From: DASPXK01 sp035637315 | GTDB taxonomy: Bacteria > Chloroflexota > UBA6077 > JACCZL01 | NCBI GenBank assembly: GCA_035637315.1 | Contig: DASPXK010000294.1 | Span: 1-50,824, forward strand | DNA: 50,824 nt | Direction of reading: 5' to 3' | Shown here: in pieces, positions 27,106 to 35,693 of the stretch | Layout: each line of letters opens with the position of its first letter | Numbering within the stretch: the stretch's first letter is position 1 | The notes under the pieces: generated by a model | Database searches by the model: none | What the model saw: the letters and a program-made list of their open reading frames with translations, nothing else | What the model was told of the DNA's origin: nothing | Position numbers and translations under genes: made by a program

Positions 27106-28364
27106 ATCGACTCCCGTGCTGGCGTTGGCACTCGAGCCGGCGGTCTCGCGCCCTTGCCCAGTACGAGGGCTGAGGCCAGCGAGAAGGCGAGGCTCGAGTA
27201 GAAGAGCCACTGGTAGCCAAGCGCGGCAACGACCTGGCCACCGATGAGCGGGGCGATGGCCGCTACCAGCCCGAGCAGGCCCATGCCCAGCGCAACGTAG
27301 CTCGGGCGTCGGTCAGGCGGCGCGAACTCGATCGGCCCAGTTATCTTGCTGAGCATCCCGCCGGCCTGCGCCAGGCCCAGGAAAACAAAGGAGACCGCCA
27401 GCCAGATCGGGCCGGGCGCCGCGAGCGCCGAAACGGCCATCGCGGCGACGGCGAGCGCGCTGATCCGCGCGACGGTGGTGAAGCCGGCTCGATCTGCCAG
27501 CCAGCCAAACCCGAGGTTACCCAGCCCCTCGGCGACGAGCAGGGCCACCGTGTACCAGGCCGCCAGCTCGTCCTCGGCACCCAGGCGTTCCGCCGCGTAG
27601 ACGACCAGGAAGCTGGCGCTCATGCCACTGAGCGCGCCGAGTGCCATCCCGCCCAGAAAGCGTCTGAACGGCTTGTCGGCCGCGAGCACCGTGGGCAGCT
27701 CGCCGAGCTGGCGATCGAGGCGCCTCGGTTCGCGGGGCGGCGGCCCGGGTGGCTCGACGACCAGGAAGAGTGGAACGTATCCGACCAGCAGGATCAGGAA
27801 CGCCAGCCCGAAGCAGGCCGCGAACCCGTACGGGAAGCCGAGCCAATCCAGCAGCGGAGCGGCCAGCAGGGCTGAGGCGGCCCCGAAGAGGTTGCCCAGC
27901 GTTGTGAAGCCGCCCATGAACCGGCCGCGGCGGCGCGGTGACACAGCTCGGGCGACTAGGTCCAGCCAGGACGTCGCCGCCAGACCCCCGGCCAGGCTTT
28001 GCCCAAAGCGGCAGACGTAGAGGAAGGCCAGCACGATTGGCGCGGCGACGCTCGGCGCCGCCAGGGCGCACAGGACGAGCCCCAACGCCGGCAACCGTTC
28101 CAGGCCGCTGGCGACCACCAGCCAGGGAAGCTTACGCGAGCTGCGCTCGACGTAGCCGACCGCGAAGAGCTGAGGCAGCCAGCCGATCTGGAACGCTGCC
28201 GTCGACGCCCCGATCGCCAGCGGATTGTCGGTCAGCTTGCTGATGAATAACGGGACCAGTGTCGTGGGCGCTAGCAGTCCCACGGCCGCCATGAACAGCG
28301 CCAGGTCCGCGCCCAGGAACAGGACGTTCCGACGCTGCTGGCGTGGCGAAAGCTGGGCGATCAT
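27102..28364 (-). CDS. MFS transporter
   Basis: Major facilitator superfamily permease, 420 residues, with about twelve hydrophobic segments. The cytoplasmic loop after TM2 (GYVERSSRKLPWLV) and the loop after TM4 (RAVSPRRRGRFMGGFTTLG) carry the positive charges typical of the family. A central loop rich in Pro and Arg (PPGPPPREPRRLDRQL) separates the halves. The substrate is unknown. The start is ATG at 28364, 9 bp after the BNR-repeat gene, and the stop overlaps the VOC gene start, so the three genes probably form one transcript. Confidence 0.85.
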   Translation of the reverse strand: MIAQLSPRQQRRNVLFLGADLALFMAAVGLLAPTTLVPLFISKLTDNPLAIGASTAAFQIGWLPQLFAVGYVERSSRKLPWLVVASGLERLPALGLVLCALAAPSVAAPIVLAFLYVCRFGQSLAGGLAATSWLDLVARAVSPRRRGRFMGGFTTLGNLFGAASALLAAPLLDWLGFPYGFAACFGLAFLILLVGYVPLFLVVEPPGPPPREPRRLDRQLGELPTVLAADKPFRRFLGGMALGALSGMSASFLVVYAAERLGAEDELAAWYTVALLVAEGLGNLGFGWLADRAGFTTVARISALAVAAMAVSALAAPGPIWLAVSFVFLGLAQAGGMLSKITGPIEFAPPDRRPSYVALGMGLLGLVAAIAPLIGGQVVAALGYQWLFYSSLAFSLASALVLGKGARPPARVPTPARESI

Positions 28365-28373
28365 TTGGGCTGG

Positions 28374-29918
28374 CTATGGTACCCCGGGGCCTCGGGCGTC
28401 TCCCAACCACGCGGGCCAGCCTCCCCAGCGCACCAGTTGGGGTTGGGGCCGAATGGTGGTCGCCACGATGTCTGTGTGAACGGGCTCACGGCCCGGCCGA
28501 TTCTGAACGAAGACGGCCAGAAACCCGCTATCGAGGCCCGCCAGGCCTTGATATTCGCCGACGAAATAGCCGCCCGCGTCGGGAGCGGCGCGTAGGTCGA
28601 ATGGCTGCCCGAGGCGAATCGCATCGCCGAAGCTGGCGCCGTCATCGGCCGAGACGGTGAGCCAGTAGTCGGTCAACGATCCCTCCGTTTCGGCGGCCGG
28701 ACTCCGAAAGGCGTAGTACGTGGCTCCCAGCAAGCCCGCGCGGCCGATGCTCAACGAGGGTACGAAAGCCGCCCCACCGTTCGAGGCACTGACCCGCACA
28801 GGTGGGGTCCAGCTAGCTCCACCATCGTCTGAGCTGCAGATCAGGACCTCGTCATATTGTCCCGCGTTGAGGCGAGCGTCCTGCCACGCGACGTACAGCC
28901 GGCCGGTCCGGCCGTCGATGGCGGGACTCGGAATCCGACTCGCGGTCCGTACGGCGGCGCCGGTACCCGAATCGACCACGCCGACCGTCTGCAAGGGCGT
29001 AATGATGAGCGGCTCCGACCACGTCTCGCCGCCATCGGTCGACTTCTGGAAAGCAACGTTGTTCTCGTGCTCCGGGCTCGGCCTGACGCCGCTCCGGATG
29101 ATCCAATTGAAGACGTTGTACAGGGTGCCGGTCCGCGGGTCGATCAGGATCCGGTTGCCGAACGCTTCGTTGTACGGGCCGGGCCGGGCTACGACCCTCG
29201 GCTCGCTCCAGCTCCCGCCGCCGTCTTCTGTCTCCGACAGCCAGGCCGCGACGGTAAAGAAGCCGGGATCGCTCGCGTCGAGCCGCTGCCAGATGACGTA
29301 GGCGACGCCAGGCCTGGCGGGGTCGGCGGTGACAGTCGCCTTGTCGTTGAAGAACTGGCTCGTACCGCGGTCGGCTCCGATAACTCGCAGGTTCCGCCAG
29401 GTCCGCCCACCGTCGGTCGAGGTAGCGGCGGCGACGGCGCTGTCGTTGGGGAGAAGGTCTGGGCCGGGTACCGAGAGCGAGATCGCGACGGCGTAGGCGG
29501 TGCCGTCCGGCCCAAATGAGACCCAGGGGTCGGTCGCGCGCGGGAACGGCAGCCCCCCGGGTGCGCAGGCGCTGAACGGTAGCGGCGTCTGGGCCCATCT
29601 TGAGCCGCCGTCGAATGAATAACCCGCGACGAGGCCCCGAGCGCCCATATTGGACCAGCGATCCTGCTGCCAGACCGCGACGACATTGGCGGCGCTCCCT
29701 CCGGCGGTCGGATTGACCGCCACCCACGGCTCCACCGCCGCGTCCACGTAGCTGATACCCGGCCCATCGGCTACGCAAGCCGCGAATGGGCTGGAGCCCG
29801 AAACGCGGATCGGTCTGGGCGTCCCGGCGATGTCGGGGCCGGCGACGCCGATGGCCAGCCCGGCTGACCACGCAAGCAGCGCCAGGCAGACCAGCGCGAC
29901 CAGCCTCGACTTCCGCAT
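28374..29918 (-). CDS. Exported BNR/Asp-box repeat protein (sialidase-like fold)
   Basis: A 514-residue secreted protein with a signal peptide (KSRLVALVCLALLAWSAGLA). At least six Asp-box motifs (SFDGGSRW, STDGGRTW, TEDGGGSW, STDGGETW, SDDGGASW, SADDGASF) are spread over the chain, as in six-bladed sialidase-type propellers. The catalytic Arg triad and Tyr of true sialidases could not be identified confidently, so enzyme activity is not claimed; a binding or glycan-related surface role is equally possible. It is the first of a three-gene unit with an MFS transporter and a VOC protein. Confidence 0.75.
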   Translation of the reverse strand: MRKSRLVALVCLALLAWSAGLAIGVAGPDIAGTPRPIRVSGSSPFAACVADGPGISYVDAAVEPWVAVNPTAGGSAANVVAVWQQDRWSNMGARGLVAGYSFDGGSRWAQTPLPFSACAPGGLPFPRATDPWVSFGPDGTAYAVAISLSVPGPDLLPNDSAVAAATSTDGGRTWRNLRVIGADRGTSQFFNDKATVTADPARPGVAYVIWQRLDASDPGFFTVAAWLSETEDGGGSWSEPRVVARPGPYNEAFGNRILIDPRTGTLYNVFNWIIRSGVRPSPEHENNVAFQKSTDGGETWSEPLIITPLQTVGVVDSGTGAAVRTASRIPSPAIDGRTGRLYVAWQDARLNAGQYDEVLICSSDDGGASWTPPVRVSASNGGAAFVPSLSIGRAGLLGATYYAFRSPAAETEGSLTDYWLTVSADDGASFGDAIRLGQPFDLRAAPDAGGYFVGEYQGLAGLDSGFLAVFVQNRPGREPVHTDIVATTIRPQPQLVRWGGWPAWLGDARGPGVP

Positions 29919-30067
29919 CGCGGCCGCAATTATCGCCGCGTCTGAACTCGCCCGCGGCGGCTTGGAATGCTATGAGGCCTACCCACGACTTGCGAGCGCT
30001 GGTACAGTTCGTGCACCCGGCTTCTGGCGCCGGTAGCGGCACAGCTGATGGAGCGTGGAGGACGCCG

Positions 30068-30736
30068 ATGGAAGAGCACGACCAGATACCTGGAACTTCA
30101 ACTCGGCCGCCTGAGCGGAGGTTCTGGACCGAAGAGGCCGAGGGCGCTGAGGGCGCGACGGAGGCGAAAGCTGATCCCTGGTCGGGCGGGACCCAATCTC
30201 ACCGCTGGGCTCCGTGGGACGAGCCGAGCGGCACGCCTGTCGCCACCACCGCCGCCTGGTGGGGCGCGGCGGGCGCCGGACTGGCCGCCGTGGCGTGCGG
30301 GGCTAGCGCATACGCCTGGTGGCGCCGCCAGCAGGCCCGTCGAACGGGGCTGGCCAGACTTCGTTACGCTTTGTCCCGGACGAGCCTGGCGCCGCGCGTC
30401 AGCCTGCCGGAAGCCGCCCGGGCGTGCGGCCGCGCCGCGGACAAGACGAAGTCGCAGTGGCTCCCATTCGCGATGGTGCCGATCGCGCTCTGGCTGCAGA
30501 CACGGGGCCGCCAGGGCCGCAAAGCCAGCGAGGAGATGTTGAAGCCCCTCAAGCTTGAGAAGCGGTCCGTGCAGCTCGCCCGCCGCAGCGCCAAGCTGGT
30601 CGAGACGTCGGGCCGCCGATGGGTTCGGCGGGCCGTGCCGGCGAGAAATCGCGGCTGGAGCTGGCGGCGCAGACTGATCGCGATGCCGGCCTTCGTCGGC
30701 CTGTGCCTCGGCGCCATCTGGTGGACGAGACGGTAG
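30068..30736 (+). CDS. Hypothetical two-TM membrane protein
   Basis: A 222-residue protein with an acidic N-terminal region, a membrane segment around 62-84 (ATTAAWWGAAGAGLAAVACG), a long basic, helical middle, and a second hydrophobic helix near the C-terminus (MPAFVGLCLGAIWW). The middle contains SLPEAARACGRAADKTKSQW. The ATG at 30068 has GGAGG eight bases upstream; a longer frame is compositionally unlike protein. Function unknown; a membrane-anchored scaffold is conceivable. It converges on the HdrD-like gene with a 6-bp gap. Confidence 0.6.
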   Translation: MEEHDQIPGTSTRPPERRFWTEEAEGAEGATEAKADPWSGGTQSHRWAPWDEPSGTPVATTAAWWGAAGAGLAAVACGASAYAWWRRQQARRTGLARLRYALSRTSLAPRVSLPEAARACGRAADKTKSQWLPFAMVPIALWLQTRGRQGRKASEEMLKPLKLEKRSVQLARRSAKLVETSGRRWVRRAVPARNRGWSWRRRLIAMPAFVGLCLGAIWWTRR

Positions 30737-30742
30737 GGGGCA

Positions 30743-32839
30743 TCAGCCGGCCGCGATGCTCCGCTCGAGCAGCTCGGCCACGTCGGAGACCGGCAGCTCT
30801 TCGTATGCGCCCTTCCCGCGCGTGCCATCCTCCAGCATGATCATGCAGTAGGGACAGGCCACCGCGATCCGGTCCGGGTGCTCGGCCTGGATCTGCTCGA
30901 CGCGCAGGTGGTTCATCCGGCTCCCACGGCGCTCCTCAAAGAAGATCTTGGCGCCGCCCGCGCCACAGCACAACGCCTTGTTGCGGCAGCCGGCTCGAAC
31001 CTCCCGCAGATCGAGCCCCGGGATCGCTCCGAGCGCCTCGCGCGGCTGATCGTAGATATCCTGGTAGCGCCCCAAGTAGCAGGAGTCGTGATAGGCCACA
31101 CTCTCCTCCAGCCGCGCGCTCGGCTTCAGCCTGCCCTGCCGGACCAGCTCGGCCAGGTACTCCGCGTGGTGGCGGACCACGTAGTTGCCGCCCAACTGCG
31201 GGTATTCGTCCTTCAAGCTGTTGAAGCAGTGCGGGCACGACGCGAGGATCGTCTTGACTGCGAGCTCGTTCAGCGTCTGGACGTTCTCCCCGGCCAGCAG
31301 CTGGTAGAGGTATTCATGTCCAGCCCGACGCGCCGGATCGCCGGTACAGGTCTCACGCGTCCCAAGGATCGCGAAGCGAACCCCGGCCGAGCGCAGCACG
31401 CGAGCCAGCGAACGGGCGACCTTCTGGTTCCGCTCGTCGTACGAGGCGGCGCAGCCGACCCAGTAGATCAGGTCGACGTCCGCGATGGCCACGTCCTGGC
31501 CGAGGACTGGAACGTCGAGGCCGTCGGCCCATTTGGCGCGGTCGGCGCGCGGGAAGCGCCAGGGATTGCCGGCCGCTTCGAGATTATCGAACAAGCGCTG
31601 CAGCTCGGGCTCGAAGCGGTTCTCGACCATCACCAGGTGGCGCCGCATGTCGACGATCTTGGGAACGTGCTCGATAAAGACCGGGCAAGCCTCCATACAG
31701 GCCCGACAGGTGGTGCAGTCCCAGAGGACCTCGTCGGCGATGACGTCGCCAACCAGCCTGGGCGGCGCGTGCTCGCCGCGCGAACCCGACTCGGCCGAGC
31801 CACCATTTGTGGGCGGGCCGGGCCCGTCGCGCCGTCGCCGACGGGTCAGCGGACCGGCTTGCTGGAGGAGCTGATTTCGTAAGTCCAGGATGACGAGCAT
31901 CGGCGAGAGCGGCTTGCCGGTCCGGCTGGCTGGGCAGGCCGCCTCGCAGCGCGCGCACTCGGTGCACGCCTGGGCGTCGAAAAGACCTTTCCAGGTCAGG
32001 TCGCTGAGCTTCCCCACGCCGACGGCCGGGGGGTCCTGCTCGAAGGCCTTCTCCACGTCGATGTAGCTGAGCTGGCCGCGCGGCGCCAGCGAGCGCAGGT
32101 AGATGTTGGCTGGGGAGAAGAAGATGTGGCGAAGCTTCGAGTAGGGGACGTAGGAGATGAATACGAACGCGAGGACGAGATGAAACCACCACGAGAAGCC
32201 GTGGATCGCGAGCAAGAGTGGGATGCTCAGCCCCAGGCCTTGAAGCGCCAACCCGGTCGCCTTGCCGACTGGCGACCAGTCGCCCCACGGGTCGCCGGTG
32301 GCGACGATCCGGATGCCCTCCAACACGAAGCCGGTCACGAGGATCAGCAGGAACAGGCCAAGGATTACGCCATCGTCGAGCGCGGTCCGAGGATCGAGCG
32401 GGTGGTACAGACGATCCGGCCGGCGGCCGAAGCGTTTGAAGATCGCCATCAGGACGCCGACGATCGCGAGCAGCCCGAAGACGTCCAGAGCGAGCGACTG
32501 GAACCACAGATAGAACTGGCCCTGCATGATTCGCAGGCCGAGGTCCTCGTGGATGAAGACCACGACGGTCCCGACGAAGAGGACCACGAATCCAACCGAG
32601 AACAGCAGGTGCATGGTGCCCGAATAGCGCTCGCGCAACGTCCGACCCTGTCCAACGGCGTGGGCGAAGAAGTAGCGGGCGCGCTCGGCGGGGTGGTCCA
32701 AGCGGTCCTCGGGCTTGCCGAGCGCCAGAGCCCGGTAGTACTGGTAGACGCCGTAAGCCAGCACTGCCAGGGCGATAGCCAGCAGCACGTACATCAGCCA
32801 GACGCCCTGGATGTTCCAGTAGACTGCGCGGGTTGGCAC
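30743..32839 (-). CDS. HdrD-like membrane Fe-S oxidoreductase
   Basis: About 698 residues combining a five-helix NarI-like membrane part (about 10-250), two 4Fe-4S ferredoxin motifs (C292, C295, C298, C302 in CTECARCEAACP; C375, C378, C381, C385 in CTTCRACMEACP) and two CCG-type cysteine domains (CPHCFNSL and GCRNKALCCGAGG) as in heterodisulfide reductase HdrD. A linker of about 45 residues with an Arg5 run separates the two clusters. Proteins of this type feed electrons from ETF or other donors to the quinone pool. The start is taken at the GTG before PTRAVYWNI; a GTG at 32848 is also possible. The nitroreductase gene diverges from it. Confidence 0.85.
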   Translation of the reverse strand: MPTRAVYWNIQGVWLMYVLLAIALAVLAYGVYQYYRALALGKPEDRLDHPAERARYFFAHAVGQGRTLRERYSGTMHLLFSVGFVVLFVGTVVVFIHEDLGLRIMQGQFYLWFQSLALDVFGLLAIVGVLMAIFKRFGRRPDRLYHPLDPRTALDDGVILGLFLLILVTGFVLEGIRIVATGDPWGDWSPVGKATGLALQGLGLSIPLLLAIHGFSWWFHLVLAFVFISYVPYSKLRHIFFSPANIYLRSLAPRGQLSYIDVEKAFEQDPPAVGVGKLSDLTWKGLFDAQACTECARCEAACPASRTGKPLSPMLVILDLRNQLLQQAGPLTRRRRRDGPGPPTNGGSAESGSRGEHAPPRLVGDVIADEVLWDCTTCRACMEACPVFIEHVPKIVDMRRHLVMVENRFEPELQRLFDNLEAAGNPWRFPRADRAKWADGLDVPVLGQDVAIADVDLIYWVGCAASYDERNQKVARSLARVLRSAGVRFAILGTRETCTGDPARRAGHEYLYQLLAGENVQTLNELAVKTILASCPHCFNSLKDEYPQLGGNYVVRHHAEYLAELVRQGRLKPSARLEESVAYHDSCYLGRYQDIYDQPREALGAIPGLDLREVRAGCRNKALCCGAGGAKIFFEERRGSRMNHLRVEQIQAEHPDRIAVACPYCMIMLEDGTRGKGAYEELPVSDVAELLERSIAAG

Positions 32840-32924
32840 GTCGTTCACGGCTTTGCCATCGCCCTGCCGATGAGAGGTTAGGCGGCGGGTGGCCGAATGG
32901 TACCATCCAGTGTCAGGAGCTCGA

Positions 32925-33527
32925 ATGATGGACGTTATGGAGGCGATTCGGACCCGGCGGAGTATCGCCAAGACGCAGCCGCGGTTGCCCTCGCGCGAGC
33001 TGATCGAGGAGGTCCTCGAGGCGGCCACCTGGGCCCCGAACCACTACCTCAACCAGCCGTGGCGGTTCTTCGTTCTGGGCGGCGCGGCGCGCGAGCGGTT
33101 TGGCGAGGTGCTCGCCGAGGATGCCTGCCGAGCGCTGAGCAATCTCAGCCCTGAACAGCGGGAGGCGGTGGCCGAAGCGCAGCGGGCCAAGGCCGTCCGG
33201 GCGCCGGTCATCGTGACCGTCGCGGTCGAGCCGCCAGTCGGCCCCAAGATCGTGGACGTCGAGAACGTCTGCGCAGCCGCGTGCGCTATCCAGAACCTGC
33301 TGCTGGCCGCCCACGCCCGCGGCCTGGCGATCAAATGGAGCACCGGTCCGGCGGCTCGCTCCGAGCTGGTCAAGCGCTTTTTCGGACTGTCGCCGGAGCA
33401 CCAGATCCTGGCCTTCCTCTACCTCGGCTACCCAGCCGAGGAGCCGCCCGCCGCGAGCCGCGCAGCCGTCCACGAAAAGACGACCTGGCTCGGCTGGTCA
33501 GCGGATGGCCAGCATCACTCTAGCTAG
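32925..33527 (+). CDS. Nitroreductase family protein
   Basis: FMN-dependent oxidoreductase of about 200 residues, typical for single-domain nitroreductases. The N-terminal FMN-contact RTRRSIAKTQP (positions about 9-19), the NHYLNQPWRFFVL strand and the late LAAHARGLAIKW motif are visible. Tandem ATGs lie at 32925 and 32928, with AGGAG upstream. It diverges from the HdrD-like gene, leaving less than 90 bp for both promoters. Substrate unknown; quinones, nitro compounds or a cofactor are the family norm. Confidence 0.88.
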   Translation: MMDVMEAIRTRRSIAKTQPRLPSRELIEEVLEAATWAPNHYLNQPWRFFVLGGAARERFGEVLAEDACRALSNLSPEQREAVAEAQRAKAVRAPVIVTVAVEPPVGPKIVDVENVCAAACAIQNLLLAAHARGLAIKWSTGPAARSELVKRFFGLSPEHQILAFLYLGYPAEEPPAASRAAVHEKTTWLGWSADGQHHSS

Positions 33528-33551
33528 AGGCGCTGCCGGAGGGCCTGCAGG

Positions 33552-33568
33552 GCGGGGCTTGTCCCCGC
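33552..33568. repeat. REP-like hairpin
   Basis: GCGGGG and CCCCGC arms around CTTGT follow the nitroreductase stop by about 25 bp; a looser GC hairpin follows at about 33590-33615. The style (GGGGC-TTGT-CCCC) matches the intergenic palindromes elsewhere in the window. It could act as the nitroreductase transcript end ahead of the merR promoter. Confidence 0.55.
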
Positions 33569-33623
33569 GAAGCGCACTTGTTCCCGCCGGTTGGGCCTCG
33601 GGGTGGCCCGGCACCCAGAAATC

Positions 33624-33652
33624 TTGACAGCGTAACGTCTCACTGTTATGAT
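33624..33652 (+). promoter_or_regulatory. Sigma-70-type promoter of merR-vwa
   Basis: TTGACA (33624-33629), a 17-bp spacer and TATGAT (33647-33652), the best promoter in the window. The ATG at 33662 is 9 bp after the -10, so the transcript is probably leaderless. A small TAAC...GTTA inverted repeat (33633-33648) lies between the boxes, where MerR-family operators sit; self-regulation is inferred. Confidence 0.75.
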
Positions 33653-33661
33653 TCTGCCACG

Positions 33662-34219
33662 ATGATGAGATCGAGCACGGGTGGCTACACGGTGAAGGGC
33701 CTCGCCGAGCGGGCAGGCGTGACCCCGAGGACGATCTACTACTACGTTAGTGAGGGACTTCTGCCGCGCCCGGAGGGAGGCGGCCCGACGACCAGCTACC
33801 GTGCCGAGCACCTGGCGCGGCTGCGGTTGATTCGCCGCCTGAAGGAGGAATACCTGCCCCTGGCCGAGATCCGTCGCCGACTCGCCGAGCTATCGGCGGT
33901 CGAGGTGGAGTCGCTGCTCGCAAGGCCATCTCCATCATCGCCAGCCGAGAGCGCCCGCGAGTACCTGGCGCGCGTCCTGGACACCGAGGGCCCGCCTCCC
34001 CAGGTGGCGCTGGCTGGCCGCTCGCTAAGCGCGGCGCGCCGGCCGAGGCTGGGGCGGATAGCGGACCCGGATTCGATGGGGCGCGAGGCGATCTCGGACT
34101 GGCGCCGGCTCCAGATCGACCCTGACATGGAGCTCCACATCAGGCGCGACGCCCGTTCAGCCGTGCGCAAGAGCTTGCCAAGGATCGTCGCGGCGCTCCG
34201 TGGCGTCCTGGAAGCGTAG
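33662..34219 (+). CDS. MerR-family transcriptional regulator
   Basis: A 185-residue regulator. The winged-helix domain has the MerR pattern YTVKGLAERAGVTPRTIYYY, VSEGLLPRP and the wing TTSYRAEHLARLRLIRRLK (about 9-70), followed by a helix LPLAEIRRRLAEL. The C-terminal part (about 85-185) lacks a Cys cluster typical of metal sensors and ends in a basic helical stretch. It is driven by a clear promoter with a near-leaderless start and is followed by a VWA-domain gene after about 45 bp, so the two probably form an operon with MerR-type autoregulation. Confidence 0.87.
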   Translation: MMRSSTGGYTVKGLAERAGVTPRTIYYYVSEGLLPRPEGGGPTTSYRAEHLARLRLIRRLKEEYLPLAEIRRRLAELSAVEVESLLARPSPSSPAESAREYLARVLDTEGPPPQVALAGRSLSAARRPRLGRIADPDSMGREAISDWRRLQIDPDMELHIRRDARSAVRKSLPRIVAALRGVLEA

Positions 34220-34264
34220 ACAGTCACGGTGCATCCGCCGGTGGCTGGGAGAAAGGATACCCCG

Positions 34265-35512
34265 ATGCAGCTCAAAGCCCGTTTCGACCGCCCGCTGGCG
34301 CGGACCCACTCCGCCTCGAGCCGGTACCTGTTGCTGGAGATCACTGCGCCCGATCGGCCGCGCAGGCAGCCGCGGCAGCCGCTCAACCTGGCCATCGTTT
34401 TGGACCGCAGCGGCTCGATGGCCGGCGAGAAGCTGGCCCTGGCTCGCCAGGCCGCGGCGATGTTGGTCCGCCAGCTCGACGATGCCGACAGGGCTTGTGT
34501 CATCGCATACGACGACGAGGTGAGCCGTGTCTCGCCATCCCGGCCGGCGACGCCCACGGCCAAGGCCGAGCTGGAAAGACTGATCCGGGGGATCCAGAGT
34601 GGTGGCTCGACCAACTTGAGTGGTGGGTGGCTGGAAGGCTGCCGTGAGGTGGCCAACCACCAGGTCGAGGCTCGCCGGGGCATCGATCGCGCGCTGCTGC
34701 TTACTGATGGGCTGGCCAACGTGGGGATCGTCGATCAGGAGGAGCTGTGCACCCACGCCGGCGAGCTGCGGGCGCGCGGGATCTCCACCTCCACCTTCGG
34801 GATTGGCGCGGACTTTAACGAGGATCTGCTCCAGGCGATGGCCGACAAGGGCGGCGGCCATTACTTCTACTTGCGCGGACCGGACGATCTCGCGCCCAGT
34901 TTTCGCCGCGAGCTGGGTGAGCTGATGGAGATCGTCGCCCGCGACGCGGTGGTGGAGGTGCGCATGGCCGTCGCAGTCGAGCTGTTGAACGACCAGCCGG
35001 TCGAGCGACTTCCGGATGGGGTTCGAGTCCCACTCGGCGACCTGTGCGCCCGCGAGCAGATACCGCTGGCCTTTCAGGTCACGACCGTCCCAGCGGCCAC
35101 CGGCAGCGAGGTTCCGATACACGCGCTGGTGATGTATCGCGAACCACACCTCGGCCGAGGCCGCGAGCTACGCTTCCCTGACGTTGCCTTGCGGCACGCG
35201 GCGGATCGCCAGGTGGACGGCCAGAAGCGTGACTTCGAGGTGACCAAACAGGTCGGCCTGCTCTACGCTGCGCGTGCCAAACGCGAGGCGGCCGCACTCA
35301 ACCGCGAGGGTCGCTTCGACGAGGCGCGTCGGCTTCTGGAGCGCACGGCCGAGAGGATCGAGAGCTACGCGGGTTCGGACCCCGAGCTGCGCGAGGCGAT
35401 CCGCCAGCTCCGCGAGCTTGCCCCCCAGGCCGCGCTCCCGATGGCAGCACCTGCCGTCAAGGAGATGACCTACGCCGCCTACCTGACGGCCCGCAACCGG
35501 TCCGACTATTGA
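34265..35512 (+). CDS. VWA-domain protein
   Basis: A 415-residue cytosolic protein with an N-terminal von Willebrand factor A domain. The complete MIDAS is D47, S49, S51 (LDRSGSMAGEK), the later Thr in GGSTNLSGG and Asp in LLTDGLAN. A beta-rich middle domain (about 240-320, LPDGVRVPLGDL) follows, with a helical C-terminal region (RLLERTAERIESYAGSDPEL). Similar Mg-binding VWA proteins act as scaffold or stress-linked partners, sometimes with AAA ATPases, but none is here. The ATG has a GAGAAAGGA site. It is operonic with the MerR-type regulator. Function not assignable. Confidence 0.82.
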   Translation: MQLKARFDRPLARTHSASSRYLLLEITAPDRPRRQPRQPLNLAIVLDRSGSMAGEKLALARQAAAMLVRQLDDADRACVIAYDDEVSRVSPSRPATPTAKAELERLIRGIQSGGSTNLSGGWLEGCREVANHQVEARRGIDRALLLTDGLANVGIVDQEELCTHAGELRARGISTSTFGIGADFNEDLLQAMADKGGGHYFYLRGPDDLAPSFRRELGELMEIVARDAVVEVRMAVAVELLNDQPVERLPDGVRVPLGDLCAREQIPLAFQVTTVPAATGSEVPIHALVMYREPHLGRGRELRFPDVALRHAADRQVDGQKRDFEVTKQVGLLYAARAKREAAALNREGRFDEARRLLERTAERIESYAGSDPELREAIRQLRELAPQAALPMAAPAVKEMTYAAYLTARNRSDY

Positions 35513-35600
35513 TAGCGTCACGAGTGGCCGGGAAAAGGGGGCCCGCTCGTCCGCGCCCTGCACGCAGCGCCCCGAGGCGTATAGAATTATAAGGCTATGC

Positions 35601-35629
35601 TTGCCAGAATTATTAGTAGGTGCTAATCT
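35601..35629 (+). promoter_or_regulatory. Promoter of ftr1-type gene with inverted repeat
   Basis: TTGCCA (35601-35606), a 17-bp spacer and TAATCT (35624-35629). An inverted repeat ATTAG-N6-CTAAT (35612-35616 and 35623-35627) overlaps the spacer and -10, and an AT-rich patch precedes it. The location suggests a repressor site, plausibly a DtxR/MntR-type metal repressor given the iron permease gene. No regulator gene for it is nearby. Confidence 0.55.
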
Positions 35630-35693
35630 CAGCGGGCGGCTGCGTCTCAAGCCTGGACCGCGGCCGCGGACAGCTCGAATCAGTAGGATGCGA

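Noticed and set aside
35020..35030. GGTTCGAGTCC, like a tRNA T-arm
   Set aside because: It is inside the VWA gene (residues of LPDGVRVPLGDL) with no acceptor or anticodon arms around it.
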